Below, piece after piece: positions 11,681 to 25,000 of a stretch of 64,000 bases of DNA. The notes under the pieces were generated by a model. The model did not search any database and was not told where the DNA came from. It saw nothing but the letters and a program-made list of their open reading frames with translations. The translations under genes were made by a program, and so were the position numbers. Source of the stretch: Lycium barbarum (lineage: Eukaryota; Streptophyta; Magnoliopsida; Solanales; Solanaceae). The stretch covers positions 16,504,336 through 16,568,335 of the forward strand of contig NC_083340.1 of assembly GCF_019175385.1 (NCBI RefSeq), in the 5' to 3' direction. The stretch's first letter is position 1; each line of letters starts with the position of its first letter.

Positions 11681-11772
11681 ATATGATGATACTATGACAT
11701 GTTATGGCGGCCAGGAGGGCATATGATGACTTTATTCACCGAGTCCCTCACTAGAGGGCCGGGTACGGGATA
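11563..11772 (+). repeat. LTR minirepeat: caccgagtccctcactagagggccggg
   Basis: Three diverged copies of a unit containing ttcaccgagtccc plus gggccgggta are spread through about 210 bp, separated by a TA microsatellite (11640-11676) and tgatgatatgatg runs. The matching part of the 3' LTR is at 30403-30602. Related units occur in family-C LTRs. Confidence 0.8.
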
Positions 11773-11911
11773 TATGTATATGATATACGATATTGACAAG
11801 CATGATTATGTTTCAAAGGTAAGTGTTTTGGTATTCTGAACATTGTACTTGTTTCCTGTACTCCTTATTTCAGTTATGATCCCTTTTACTGTATTTCATG
11901 CTTTACATGCT

Positions 11912-11968
11912 CAGTACATATTCCGTACTGACCCCCTTTCTTCGGGGGGCTGCGTTTCATGCCCGCAG
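11912..11968 (+). promoter_or_regulatory. Conserved LTR hairpin block (LARD1 5' LTR)
   Basis: cagtac-atattcc-gtactg forms a 6-bp stem, followed at once by acccccttt-cttc-gggggg, a second stem, and then ctgcgtttcatgcccgcagg. The same block occurs at the corresponding LTR place in the LARD1 3' LTR (30743-30800) and, in varied form, in family-B and family-C LTRs. It lies well before the LTR end, so an R-region or RNA-structure role is plausible but unproven. Confidence 0.55.
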
Positions 11969-12445
11969 GTGCAGATACTCACTTTGGTGATCCGCCAGCT
12001 TAGGATTTCCTTTCTGCTGTCTTGGAGAGCTCCGTCGTTCCGGAGCCTAGATTTTGGTACAGACTTACTGATATGTATATATATATGTTTTTGTCCGGGG
12101 GTACGACGGGGCCCTGTCCCGTCATATTGCACCGTTAAAAACTCTTAGAGGTCTGTAGACATGTATGTGGGTTGTATTCAGATGTGATCAGTTGTGTGTA
12201 TTATCAGTATGCGTGTTCTATCGTTGTAGCAGCCTTGCCAGCTTGCATATATTGTCATGTTGTGGTAGCAGCCTTGTCGGCTTGCGTAGAATAATAATAT
12301 ATACAGTGGCAACCTCGTCGGTTTGCGTATGTCATTATGTTGTGATTGATTGAGGACCTATAGTATCAGTCCGATTATGTTTGACAGGTACATATGCGTG
12401 TCCAGCTTGGACACTAGTCATGGCCCACGGGGTTCGGTCATGACA

Positions 12446-12612
12446 AAAGTGGTATCAGAGCTGTTCGTCCTCGGAGTGTCTACAGACCGTGTCTAGTAGA
12501 GTCTTATTTATCGGTGTGTTGTGCACCACATCTATAAACAGGAAGCTACAGGACATTTAGGATGTCACCTTTCTTTCATATCTAAGATCGTGCGATAGAG
12601 CCCAGCCGTAGG
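12446..12612 (+). promoter_or_regulatory. LARD1 PBS and 5' leader
   Basis: tggtatcagagc at 12450-12461 is the complement expected for priming by initiator tRNA-Met. The following leader includes gtctagtagagtctt, tataaacaggaagct and atcgtgcgatagagc. These same phrases occur in the same order after the PBS of the coding family-B element (51100-51254, minus) and, slightly changed, after that of LARD2 (63520-63678, minus). A packaging or dimerisation role is inferred from this conservation. Confidence 0.8.
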
Positions 12613-15600
12613 AAATGAAATTCCTTGTACTAACCTTTGATTTCAGTTGAAGAACGACATCGACAGAAGGAAGCGACTGACGATATTGGAAGTTACAAAG
12701 TACACAGGTAAGTAACGGTACGAAGGAGGCATGTCGGATAAGGTAAGAATATTGAAATGTGATTGAAATGTAAAATTGGAGGATGAAAGAGAAGGTGGGC
12801 AGGAAAGTATAACAGAACAGATCGTTAAAGGATCAGGTACGTCTGGAGGTGTGATATGTGAGGTAAGTCCCGACACCTTTATACCTTTCACTTGAAGTTG
12901 GGAGCCCTGTGTGGCTATGATACGATATGATATATGTGTACATATGTTGGCCCTGTAAGGCATTGTTGGTATTTTCTGCGTGCAGGTTCTGGGATAGTAA
13001 GAAGTACAGAGGAAACTCTGTCCAAATTTTCCCAGAAATAGGAAAAAGGAAGAGAATGAGGTATACGTTCATAATATGTTTTGAAGGTTAATATATGAAA
13101 GGATGACAAGAAATGGAAGAGTATGAGTACAATAGTGGCACATGCAGGAACAAGGATAAAAAGAGGTGTTGCACAGAAGAAATACAATATAGAGATCATA
13201 ATATAATGATACAGCACGTAGAAGAATAATAAAGGAAGTAAGGAAAAGTATGACAAATTATTGTGACATGATAATGGATGTGTGTTAAAATGAAATAATA
13301 TAAAATACGTTTACTGTATATTAGTGTGTAAAATGATGTTATTAGTATGAACATAATGTGTAGTGTAGTCAAAAAGTTGTAAATATACAGAGAATAAGAT
13401 AAAGAATTGAGGGAATATGACGCTGATGTAAGTGAATAATAAATATGATGGCCGTGGATTGTATAAGTGTCAAGAGATGATGATGAACATGGATGCTGGT
13501 ATTATATAAATAAGATACACATGTGCAATAGCATATAACTAAGAATTACACGTTGTTTAATAATGGTGAGCTTTATAATGTGAAAAAGAAATGAATAATG
13601 GAAGAAAACATTAAGTAGAATGTAGTTGTTGAGAATAGTGTATGTTGAGAAGTAATACGTGAGAGTGGTAGGTGGGATAGTGTTGTATGTGGAAAGTATT
13701 GGTTGTGTATGATATCAAGTAATGAATATATCTATATAATAATAAAAAAAAACCATTAAGATTAACGTAGTGATAGATGTTACAACAAGGTAAAATGTGA
13801 ATGAACAACAATAAATTTAAACAAAAATGAAGGGTACTAGAATAACAAAAGCAAAACTAGAATATATATTATAAAGTAGGACACAAACTAATTAACAGGA
13901 GTGAAAATAGTGCATAGAAAGTTGAAAAATTATGTGTAGGATTGCTAAAAAAACATGGAGGATGAAAAATATGATTGTGGAGTTAGAGTAACGATGTTTT
14001 GATGATAGAAGATTGTGGTCAATGATGTATATATTGCAATAATTAGTAAAAATGACAAATGGATTAATAATGTAAGTACATGTATTGCATAAGATGAAAT
14101 GTAAGTATTAAAAAAAAATGTATATAAGAATGTACATGACAACAGTAAGAAAAACATTAGTGTTACAAAAATAGATAGATAATTTTTTAGTGTGAAAAAA
14201 ATATGAGAAGAACATTAAAGGTTGTTATGTATGTAGTAAAATGATTTAATTTTGAAAAAAAAAAATTGACATAGAAAAATGAAGAAGTAGTATGAGGAAC
14301 AATGATTAGTAACGGGGATAAAGAAAGGTGTCAATAGTGAAAGAAATACTAGAGAGAAAAGGGAGAAAAATAACTTATAAAGGATAGAAAGTGACAAAAA
14401 AAAAACATAGCAAATAAATAGATGTAATGATACGTGTAATAGTAGCAAGTAAATAAAGACGTAAAGATAGCAATTGATGAAAAGACTTATTATATAATGT
14501 TGATGATGAGATAGTGCAGAAATAATCGTAAGAAACATGATGCAGACTATAATAAAAAGGTGTTGGTGAAAAACAACAAAAATTAAGAATAGGATGAAAA
14601 TTACTATAGAATATTAGATTTATGATATTGTTGACAATTACAGTAAAACAAACAGTGTATAGATAAGAGACGAGAACTAGAGAAGAGGAAAGAATACAGA
14701 TATACAGTGTGTTAGATAGACAAAGTGACTTACAAACAAAATAGGGGTTGACAAAAAAAAAAATGGTTGATTTAATGTATGTGATATAAGGAACTAGAAT
14801 AATGACAAAAGATAGTGAAAGAGACAGAAACTGAGAAAATGAAAGAAACAAAAAGCAAATGTAAGATGTTGACAAAAGAATGATATAAAGGAATAGAAAT
14901 AATAGCTACATGAAAAGAATAATAACACAAGACAGAAATTGAAAAAGACGATATGGACGCATATGGAAGGAGGGAAATTTAGGTACAGAGATGCAAAGAC
15001 AGAAAAGAGTATGCGAGCATCTATCCTACGGTGAAAGAGTTATAAACATTAGATAACAAAGATAAATTGGTCTTTGGCATTATGAGGTAATATGTCGAGC
15101 AGAGACGTAAAGACGAAATGGAAAAAGGTATGGACCGAAGGACGAGAGAGGGACGAAAAGTTCAAGGTAGTACTTCGTAAAGTAAGGCGAACTGTGAAAT
15201 AAATTTGAAAAACGGGCATGTGACAGAAAAGAGGTATTTACCTCAATGTGATGATAAGGGTGCTATAGGAAAAACTACCTATATAAGTGTCACTCGATAG
15301 GAAAAAAACTACCTATATAAGTGATACGAGTATTTACTTCAAAAGAGTGCTCTCGAGAGATCCAGTACGGGACATGATTGACATGGGATTTAGAACCCCT
15401 TAAGATGATACATCATGTGTTGTAACTTTTGTTCAGATATAAGTTAAGCGAGAAGAGACACTCGAAGAGGATTCCAATGATAAGAGAAAGTTTCCTGACT
15501 ATTACGTAATCACGAGATGGTAAGAGATGACATGGTATCAGTATGTCACACAGAATTCACATGGTTGATTTAATAATGCGGGTATAGGGTTAATGACTAT

Positions 15601-16086
15601 ACAAATAAGTTTACGGGGAGAAGTAACGATGAGGACAAAAGCTGTCTAGACTAACTGAGCAAGAGGAAAGACCGACGGGTTTAAATGTCAAGGAGGATCG
15701 TATTCGGAGAGTAACTCACTAATATCTTTTGGAAGCATATTCCCGAGGTGTCAAAGGAGTGTTACAACCGAGAGTCATTACTAAGAAGGGAACTCGTGTT
15801 CAACTATTCAAAAGGAATATTATAGGTGGTGCATGTCAGGAGATTAAAATGATGACTCCAAGAAGAAGGTACCCTGCGGACTATGCGACCTAAATAAAGA
15901 GTGGAAGTAGCTATAATATGACCACACTCTTTGGAAGTTGAATGATAACTAAAGTTCGGTGGAGAATGGTAGTAAATTAAGCAAGAAAAGGCACAATATG
16001 ACAGAAGAGTAATTGATTCGTCATAAGATCACCATAACTAGTATATTTATACAGGGCAAGTTTAACATTCGAAGACGAATGTTCTA
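12613..16086 (+). other. Non-coding internal region of LARD1
   Basis: About 3.5 kb with strong A/G bias on the sense strand and no retroviral motif in any frame. Minus-strand open frames around 13.0-14.9 kb are rich in F, L, S, I and Y and simply reflect the purine-rich opposite strand. Short near-duplicates such as aactacctatataagtg occur at about 15276-15331. I see no host gene capture. Confidence 0.75.
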
Positions 16087-16100
16087 AAAGGGGGGAAGGA
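16066..16100 (+). promoter_or_regulatory. LARD1 polypurine tract with adjacent palindrome
   Basis: cattcgaagacgaatg (16066-16081, stem of 6 with a 4-base loop) is followed by ttctaaaaggggggaagga ending exactly at the TG of the 3' LTR. The purine run is the plus-strand primer site. The same palindrome-plus-purine arrangement occurs in family B (46034-46066, minus) and LARD2 (60613-60654, minus). Confidence 0.88.
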
Positions 16101-17412
16101 TGTTACATCCCGTGTTTTCATACGTTGGAAAGCGTGCGAGTTAAATGACATTAGCAACTGAAACAAGGTTATTCCCCAAGCTTATAGGTGGTTAGAGTGA
16201 TGGTACATATGGGTTGTAAATATTAGAAGATAAACAAATCGAAGAAAATTAAATTTCATTAAGGTTCAACCTTTATTTGAGGGAAATACAGTCCAAGCTA
16301 TAATACCCCGTATTTTTGGACTAGGAAATTGAACCGTCCATCATGAGCAAATTTACCCGAGTTCGGAAATTTGGTTTTATTCAAGCATGCAAATCAAGAG
16401 CTCGGTGTATAAAAGGATGAAGTCCCGAAATAATTTAAGACGGAAAAAGTATGACAACGAGGACTGGAAATAATATTTGGTGTTTGTATAAAGAGGCTAT
16501 GGACTAGAGTTATACCACATGATTATGATAATGAGTATATGAAGTGTGTTATAAGTGATCAATATTTAAGTGAATTGAGATCAAGAAATTAATTAGAATT
16601 GTGAGATAAATATTATTTGGCAAATGCCCTGTAAGTTATCGACATGTGGCAGCCAATATACATATACACGCGCATAAGATTTTTTTAAAAAAAAGGGTAC
16701 AAGAGCATTTGTTCCTTAGCAATGTCGAAGAAGTAAAACATGGGTAGTTTTTATTTATTACAAATTGTGGGCCATCCCACATGGTCTTCATTGACCATTT
16801 CCGTACTTGAAATATTTAAAGGAAAATTTTTTGCCTTGGAAAGTTGAGAATGCTGCTGGTGACAACAAGGTTGGAAATTGATCACTAAAGCATGCCATGT
16901 TTCCACGTTTTGGTCTTATCACAGTGGAATTCTTATATTTTAAGTGGGTCCAAGATGAATAAGTCATTATTGGTGATTATCTAAACCTTTTCTTATCCTT
17001 TACATGGAAAATCTGCAAAAAACAATATGTGGCTTCTCACATTTTTTTTCCCGTTAAGAGCTCCCAGAACAAATTCTAATGCTATCAAAGAATACGAACC
17101 AAAATCTTCAAGCAAACCAGAGATCTGTTGGAAATGAATTAAGATTGAAGCAGAATAATTCTTGGTATATGAGGTAAGAATTCTCCTCTACTAGATATAT
17201 TTAAATTCGTTCAGGTCATAGTTAAATTGTGAGACGGGAACTACGAAATTAATTACGAGGTGAATGATTATGATTGAATTATTATGGGAGAGAAAGGAAT
17301 TAAATAAAAAATTTAGTGGACAAAGGGTATGTTAACATGCACACCACGTATCCATGATTAGGGACACCAAATTGACACCTTTCATGACATTTTGTTGGTG
17401 GCATGTTGGAGA

Positions 17413-17422
17413 CAAATGATAT
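17413..17422. repeat. Target-site duplication (caaatgatat) of MULE-like element
   Basis: caaatgatat is repeated exactly at 18654-18663. The uninterrupted LARD1 5' LTR has caaatgataa at this place. Confidence 0.88.
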
Positions 17423-18653
17423 GAACCCGCGACTTAAGTAGGGCAAAAAAAAAAAAAAAATTGAACCAAACTAGTACAAGAAAATCAAAAACCACATTAA
17501 TAGATTTCACGCACGAATACCAAACTGCAAAAATTCACTTTGAGCCTTTCACGCAGAAAATTCGTGCGTGAAGAAGGTGCCCACACCATCTTTTCTTTTA
17601 CTTGTTTTGGCATCTAGCTAGTAATTTCAATACTAGTTAAAGACCAAGAGTAGGATACCTCAATAGGCTTAGCTTCAAGGATTAAACGAAGTCTGTTCTC
17701 CTCCAAAAATGATAAACATTAAAAAGATTGCCGCGTAATTAAGTTTTAGAAACTTTAAAAATAAAAATTCTTTAAAGTTAACTATCCACATTGTCTTCTT
17801 TAATTTTATATATGACAAATTTACTCAAATGAGTACCTTATTATAGTTTTCTACCATTTGTAGCTATCTTTTTAAATATTACCATTTGTAGCTATATTTT
17901 AGCAAAATAGTGTATGTTTTCGCGTGTATTTGTTGTCAACAAATACATGAGAACACGGTAAAAACAATCAGGATCCTTGATTTTAGCATTTACCGGTAGA
18001 GCTATTAAATTAGATATTAATATATTTTTTTTGATGTATTTTAGTGATTTTTTTAATGTATTTCAGTGATTTTTTCTATGTATTTTACAAAAAAATAAAA
18101 TTGATGTATTTCAACGGCTTTTTTTGATGTATTTCAAATATATTGTGTACATTCCAACTATATATGAAGCCAAATATATTCAAATTTCATGTATTTAAAT
18201 GGATTTCAACAAATACATTCAGATACAAAGACAAAATTAACAAAAAATCCTACTGTTGGTCTTTAACTAGTATTGAAATTACTAGCTAGATGCCAAAACA
18301 AGTAAAAGAAAAGAAGAAAAAACTAACCCATATGGTTTGTTGGAATAATTAATATTGCTGTAAATTTGGAAATACGGACAATTGTGTAATTGTGATGAAA
18401 CTAGCAGCAGATGTCAACTTTAACAAACAAAATGGGCAGGTAATAATTAACGTGTTGTTTTTGGCCAACTGTTTAACGGTTTCGTGGTCACCTGCTTCAC
18501 GCACGAATTTCGTGTGTGAAAAGCCCAAAGTGCATTTTTGCAGTTTGGTCCTTTCACGCATGAAATTCGTGCGTGAAACCTATTAATGTGGTTTTTTTTT
18601 CTTGTACTAGTTTGGTTCAATTTTTTTTTTTGTGCTACTTAAGTCGCGGATTC
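17423..18653. mobile_element. MULE-like foldback element in the LARD1 3' LTR
   Basis: 1231 bp. The left end gaacccgcgacttaagtag pairs with the right end ctacttaagtcgcggattc. The inverted repeat continues through ttgaaccaaactagtacaag and accacattaatag on both sides, and includes an inner pair around 17598-17650 and 18255-18310. Nested mini-palindromes such as ttcacgcacgaat / attcgtgcgtgaa occur in both arms. A 9-10-bp duplication and long TIRs suggest a Mutator-like foldback. No transposase is present. Confidence 0.87.
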
Positions 18654-19196
18654 CAAATGATATATGTATATATGTTAAAGTGAAGAGTGGGCTCACGGTC
18701 CCAAATTAAAAAGTTGTGCTTGAAATCATTCCTTTCAAAAGGGATAATTCTCTTAAGAACGTATGGAGCAGCAAAATATATAGGAAGCAACTATATACTT
18801 CATTTTTAAAGGCATGAAAAATGTACAAGTTACGTTGAAGCAACACAATACGGCAAACGACCTCGAGCCCTCGCCGACTACTTGATTTTGGCGTCGCTTT
18901 CCTCCGGTTGATAGCAAATCGGAGATTTCTTTGAAGTGAAGTTAGATGGAAGAAGATCATTTATTGACATATAAGGTAAGAAATCCTCTCTCCTAGATGT
19001 ATTTGAATTATCCGAGTCGTATCTACGTTGATAGATGAAAGAATTACGAAAACTATATCGGGAATCGGATAAATTGTTGTTGTTATCATACGGACTGTTT
19101 GGTGGTTATTATAAATTATTTAGTGAGCTGGAATATCGTGAAACGTGTTGTAGTTATTGTTATCCTGCTTGTTGATATAGGAATTGATGGAATAAA

Positions 19197-19201
19197 CGCG
19201 A
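19197..19201. repeat. Target-site duplication (cgcga) of Tekay-A
   Basis: cgcga precedes the TG terminus and recurs at 29603-29607 after the CA terminus. The LARD1 5' LTR shows the uninterrupted sequence aaacgtgaacttacg. Confidence 0.92.
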
Positions 19202-21980
19202 TGTAGCACCCCCCTTTGGGAGGACACCATTACGAAACAAAATGTCAATTTTACACTTACACCGTTTAGAAGGAACTTATGCCAAAAGATATTCACAAAT
19301 ATATTTAATAGCGGAAAAAGGCCCATGCGGAAAAATTTGGAAGTACGGCATTTTTTTTTTATTATTATTATTTGTGCGCTCCGAAAAAATTTCTTAGATA
19401 AAATACAATATCAGAGAACCATTTTAAAATAGTAATTCCCTTCTCAAATAGTCAACACATTTAAGAACTTCGCATTGAACTTTTATTTCCAAATCGACAC
19501 GATTGCGGGTCCATACGGTACAGAAAACCCAAACTAGAGATTTTCACAAAACTAATATCATCCTTTGTACATAATTACAAGACAAAATACAAATTCAGTA
19601 TATGGCATGACTTAGGTTAAAAACACACCCTAAAATAGCAAAATCAGTCACCAAGTTTAAGTTACAAGCACATGGTCTTGTTTTCCACAAGCCTTCAAAA
19701 TTTCATACATAAGTGTCACACATGTATCATGTACAAGTCCCCAAAAAGTTTACAAAAACTAAATGCATATGCACATGTGATCTTCACTAAGGCTCCCAAA
19801 AGTATACTCCAAGTGGCCATCTTCATATCTCATCTGGCACATTACCTACGATAGAAAACAACTATCGCTAAGCATAAAGCTTAGTGGTGTATAAAATTTG
19901 GGCTTGGAGCCATTAAATTCTCCAATTCCCTTGTTCGCCGTAAGTGACTCAATAAGGTAACAATAAGCCCAAGTGCACAAGTATATCAAAGTATCGAATA
20001 CAAACCTTGGAGAGTTTCAAAATATCATTACTAATATACTAAGGCTCAAGTATCAAGAAAGCTTATAATTCAATTCAAGAGAATTGTCAAATAATCAATT
20101 TCGCTCAATATGTACGTCATGCCATCACACTAAGCACGATCAATATCAAGACGGGCCGAAGCCCCGAAATCAAGAACGACCGAAGCCCATATCAAGAAGG
20201 GTTGTCACCCAATATCAAGAGAATCAAGAACCATGTTGAAAGTGGCTTTCCACTCGAACTCGAAAATGGACGAAAATCCATCGTCAAGACGAAATGTAAA
20301 TCCAAAGTCAAGATGGGCAAGATCCGAATCGAGGGGCATGCCAATATCGATGACTAGTCACCATAACAAGAAGGACAAAGTCCCAACGAGAATGCAAATT
20401 GATCAAGCAATTCGTACAAGTGGGCGATTTAGCAAATGTTTTGCAATACTTGAGACAATAACCATACAATAACATAAGATGAAGAGTAAAGAAATAACTC
20501 ATCAAGATACTTCAAAATTCCAGAAAAATAAAGATATTTTAAGTTCAAGTTTATACACAAACCTTGGCGTTTACCACACAACAAGTTCTACCACAACTCG
20601 AGGAGTTCAAATCATCTACGCCATAGACCAACCAAAGTCCACTTCGTCAAATAACTTCTCTTAGCTTGTACAAGAGCATATATACCTTAAATACACAATA
20701 AAATATCTACTTAAGTTCAAAAGTCCCAGCACATCACAACTAAACACGAAATCAACGAAAATCAGCCCAAACTATCAAAACAGAAATTCTGGACAACGCT
20801 ACTGTCTTGTATTGTTGCTCAGTTTCGAAGGGGTAAATGGAAAAACTGGACTTTGTGTCCTCAATGAAAGTTGTAGATATATGTCTTAGGGTCTCATAGA
20901 AATTCGAATCACTCCTACAACAATTTTGTACAAAAATATATGCTCAAAATACTAACAGCAGTCCATGTAGGATGTTCAAAACAGAAATCTGGACAGCACC
21001 TCCCCCTGCACTTCATCACCCCTTTTCGATTAGCTAAATGCAAAACTGGGTTTTACGGCCTGAATGAAAGTTTTAGGTCTATGAAATAGCTTTCCAGAAC
21101 ATCTTGAAGCACTAAAAAAGGAGCTGTATACAAGGAGTTATGCTAAAAACACTAACAGCAGTCCCAATCCAAAAACGGGTTTGTATACAATATCTTCATA
21201 CACTTTATTCTCCCAAATTCAAGAACAAGAACGTATCAACAACATCAATAACAACATCAACAATTATTATACATCATAACTCCATTAATTCCACCCATTT
21301 AAATCCAGCAAAACAACCCCCAATCCATAAATTGCAATAAGGCAACAAACGAGTTTATAATGTTATTTTCTCCGTTCTAATCCGTTAAAACTCCAAATAA
21401 ACACTTTAATAACATAAAATAAATCTTATATATACGTTAGCAGTAGCACGAAATATCCTTCCCCAAGGTTAATATTTAGCTTAAAATGACGATGACAACT
21501 CGTTCTACACTTTTCTCTTCACGAGCTTTGGGATTCGGAGCTCAGATTTTGATCAAATCTTGATTTTTTTTCTCTCTACTCTCTTCTCTCTCTTTCTCTA
21601 GGAGGTTCTGGATATTCTTTGATCTGAAAATGGGGAATTGAGCTAAAAATATCCCTTAATGGGCTAAGGAGTTGGGCCTGACCCGACTTGGAATCGGATT
21701 GGGCCGAATTTTGCTGTCCAGCTTGACCTTTCTGCATTAAAATGTCCATAACTCTTTATCCAGATGTCACCTATAAGCCCATAATATATGGTTGCAAAGG
21801 TATGTTAATTATCTACAACTTTCATTTTATGAGTTTTCCCAAATTCTCAAATTTGGATGGGGTTACGACCTCCCGAAGTCAGATCACCCGAAACATAACT
21901 AAAAAACAAATATATATTTTTTTTCTTCTAAAAAAATATGAGGTGTTACTTTCAAAAAAGAAAATTTTGGGGTGTTACAA
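19202..21980 (-). repeat. Tekay-A 3' LTR
   Basis: Plus-strand view: starts tgtagcacccccctttggg, ends ttggggtgttaca. It contains a short imperfect repeat series of atcaagaagggt / gaccgaagccca around 20140-20230 and a CT-rich tract at 21567-21600. It is nearly identical to the copy at 26825-29602. Confidence 0.93.
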
Positions 21981-21999
21981 CTCTCCCCCTCTTATGAAA
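21981..21999 (-). promoter_or_regulatory. Tekay-A polypurine tract
   Basis: On the minus strand the sequence reads ttcataagagggggagagt and ends at the 3' LTR boundary. It lacks the cattcg palindrome found beside the PPTs of LARD1, LARD2 and family B. Confidence 0.8.
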
Positions 22000-22029
22000 T
22001 TTGGTCCCGAAATTTACTTTATACTTACC

Positions 22030-25000
22030 TCAAAACAACTGTGGATATTGAATTCGCATATCCTCTTCTCGCTCCCAGGTAGCCTCTTTGCCAGAATGAT
22101 TTCTCCAAAGGACTTTTACTAATGGAACTTTTTTGTTTCGAAGCTCTTTTGTCTCACGCGCCAAGATTTGGATGGGTTCTTCTTCGTATGTCAAGTCAGG
22201 GCTGACATCTATGGATTCAACAGGAAGAACATGAGATGGATCTGAGCGATATCTTCTAAGCATAGAAACATGGAAGACATTATGGATCCTATCCAACTCC
22301 GGTGGAAGAGCTAATTTATATGCAACTGGTCCAACCCGCTCTAGTACTTCATATGGCCCAATAAATCGAGGACTAAGTTTTCCTTTTTGGCCAAATCTCA
22401 TAATCTTCTTCCATGGAGAAACCTTTAAAAATACTTTATCTCCCACTTGATGCTCAATTTCACGCCTTTTTAGATCAGCATAAGATTTTTGTCTATCCGA
22501 AGCAATTTTTAGACGATCCTTGATGACTTTTACTTTATTCTCAGTTCGTTGGACAATCTCAGGACCAACCAATTTCCTTTCACCGACTTCACTCCAACAA
22601 AGGGGAGTCCTACACTTTCTCCCATATAAGGCTTCGTAGGGAGGCATGCCAATACTTGATTGGTAGCTATTATTGTAAGCGAACTCTATCAATGCTAGGT
22701 GTCTATCCCAACTACCCTCAAATTCCATAATGCAAGCTCGAAGCATATCTTCCAAAATTTGAATCACCTTCTCGGACTGGCCGTCTGTCTGAGGATAGAA
22801 GGAAGCACTAAAGTTCAACCTAGTGCCCAAAGCTTCTTGCAAGCTAGTCCAGAATCTAGATGTATACCTTGGATCTCGATCAGATACAATAGAAACAGGG
22901 ACACCATGTAGCCTCACAATCTCATTAACGTACAATTCTGCTAAACGTTCAAGTGGGTAATCCATTCTGATAGCCAAGAAATGAGCACTTTTGGTTAGCC
23001 TATCAACTATAACCCAAATTGCATCATGATTTCCTTGAGTGCGTGGAAGTCTGGAAACAAAGTCCATAGTTATTCTTTCCCATTTCCACTCAGGTATCGA
23101 CAAGGGTTGTAACAACCCAGTTGGGACTTGATGCTCGGCCTTTACCTGTTGACAAACTAAACATCTAGAAATAAATTCCGCAATGTGTTTCTTCATACCA
23201 TTCCACCAGTAGTGTTCTTTGATAGTTTGGTACATTTTAGTACCTCCAGGATGCATTGCGTACGGTGAAGTATGTGCTTCATTCAAAATTTCTTTTCTCA
23301 AGTTGTCATCTTTAGGGACACATAACCTGTTTTGATAAAGTAGAACACCATCCTCCCTTAATTTAAAATCAAGCTTTTCTCCAGTTTGAATTTTTTTGAT
23401 CAATTTCACAAGCTTCTCGTCTAACTTCTGTGCTTCTTTCACTTGTTCAAGTAGAACTGGTTTGACTTGCAAACTAGCAGCAATAGAGCCATCAGAGTTA
23501 AATGCAAGACAAGCATTCATGTCTCTTAATTTAAGAAACAAAGGCAAGTGACTTAGAGATAAATTAGCAAGGGCTTTACGACTTAGAGCATCTGCTACCA
23601 CATTGGCTTTACCCGGATGATAATCAATCGTGCAGTCATAATATTTAATGAGTTCAAGCCATCTACGTTGCCTCAAATTCAACTCTTTCTGTGTACCCAA
23701 GTACTTCAAACTCTTGTGATCAGTAAATATGTGACACTTTTCGCCATATAAGTAATGCCTCCAAATTTTCAAAGCAAACACTATGGCAGCGAGCTCAAGG
23801 TCATGAGTAGGATAGTTCAATTCATGTGTTTTCAATTTTCGGGAGGCATACGCAACCACTTTCCTTTCTTGCATCAGGACACAACCCAAACCATGATGAG
23901 AAGCATCACTATATATCACATATTCTTTTCTTTCCGTTGGTAGAGTAAGTATAAGAGCTTGTGTCAATAAGGATTTGAGGTTTTCAAAACTCTCCTGGCA
24001 TTTGTCATCCCATACAAACTTGACATCCTTTCTCAAGATTTTAGTCAAAGGAGAGGCTATAATGGAGAAGCCTTTGACAAACCTTCTATAGTATCCCGCT
24101 AAGCCCAAGAAACTCCTTACTTCAGTTGGACTTTTAGGTGGTTTCCATTCGACAATAGCTTGAATCTTACTAGGATCCACCTTCACACCTTCCGCCGACA
24201 CAATATGTCCCAGAAAAGCCACCTCACTAAGCCAAAATTCACATTTGGAAAGCTTAGCATAAAGCTTTTTCTCTTGCAAAGTTTGCAAAACAATTCGAAG
24301 GTGCTTTCTGTGGTCTTCACTATTCTTGGAATATATTAAGATATCATCTATAAAGACCACCACAAATTGATTAAGATAAGGCTTAAACACGCGATTCATC
24401 AGGTCCATGAATGCCGCAGGAGCATTCGTCAACCCAAATGGCATCACCAAAAAATCATAATGGCCATATCGAGTCCTAAAGGCAGTTTTAGGGACATCTT
24501 GTTCCCTTACCCGCAGTTGGTAATACCCAGACCTCAAGTCAATTTTTTAGAACACACTAGCACCTTTTAACTAGTCAAATAAATCATCAATCCTAGGCAG
24601 TGGATATCTGTTCTTAATTGTTACCTTGTTCAATTGTCGGTAATCAATGCAAAGCCTAAGAGTCCCATCTTTCTTTTTAACAAATAGAACAGGAGCTCCC
24701 CAGGGAGAAACACTCGGGCGAATAAAACCTTTCTCAAGGAGTTCTTGCAATTGATTTTTCAACTCCTTCAATTCTGCTGGAGCCATTCGATAAGGCGTTA
24801 TAGAAATAGGAGTAGTTCCAGAAATAACCTCTATAGGAAATTCAACCTCCCTTTCCGGGGGCAGTCCGGGGAGATTTTCAGGGAAGACATCAGGAAATTC
24901 ACACACCACTGGTATCTCCTTAAGGCTTGGAATTTCCAGGTGTGTATCAAATATATGAGCAAGATAAGCTTCGCAACCCTGTCTGATCATCTTCCTTGCC

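Larger units (their letters stand above)
8591..12445 (+). repeat. 5' LTR of LARD1 (3855 bp, includes a MITE)
   Basis: It starts tgttacatcccgtg and ends ggttcggtcatgaca. It aligns along its length with the 3' LTR once the latter's insertions are removed. It differs by the 263-bp MITE and by a segment of about 45 bp at roughly 10689-10733 that the 3' copy lacks. It carries caccgagtccctcactagag minirepeats and a TA microsatellite at 11640-11676, then a hairpin block (11912-11968). Confidence 0.92.

Noticed and set aside
12643..14875. Series of minus-strand open frames in the LARD1 interior
   Set aside because: F/L/S/I/Y-rich shadows of a purine-rich strand; overlapping, without domains or consistent starts.
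20233..20472. Open frame found in both Tekay-A LTRs (also at 27859-28098)
   Set aside because: The same frame appears twice because the LTRs are copies. It has no known motif and its composition follows a short repeat of atcaagaaggg type. Not evidence of a gene.
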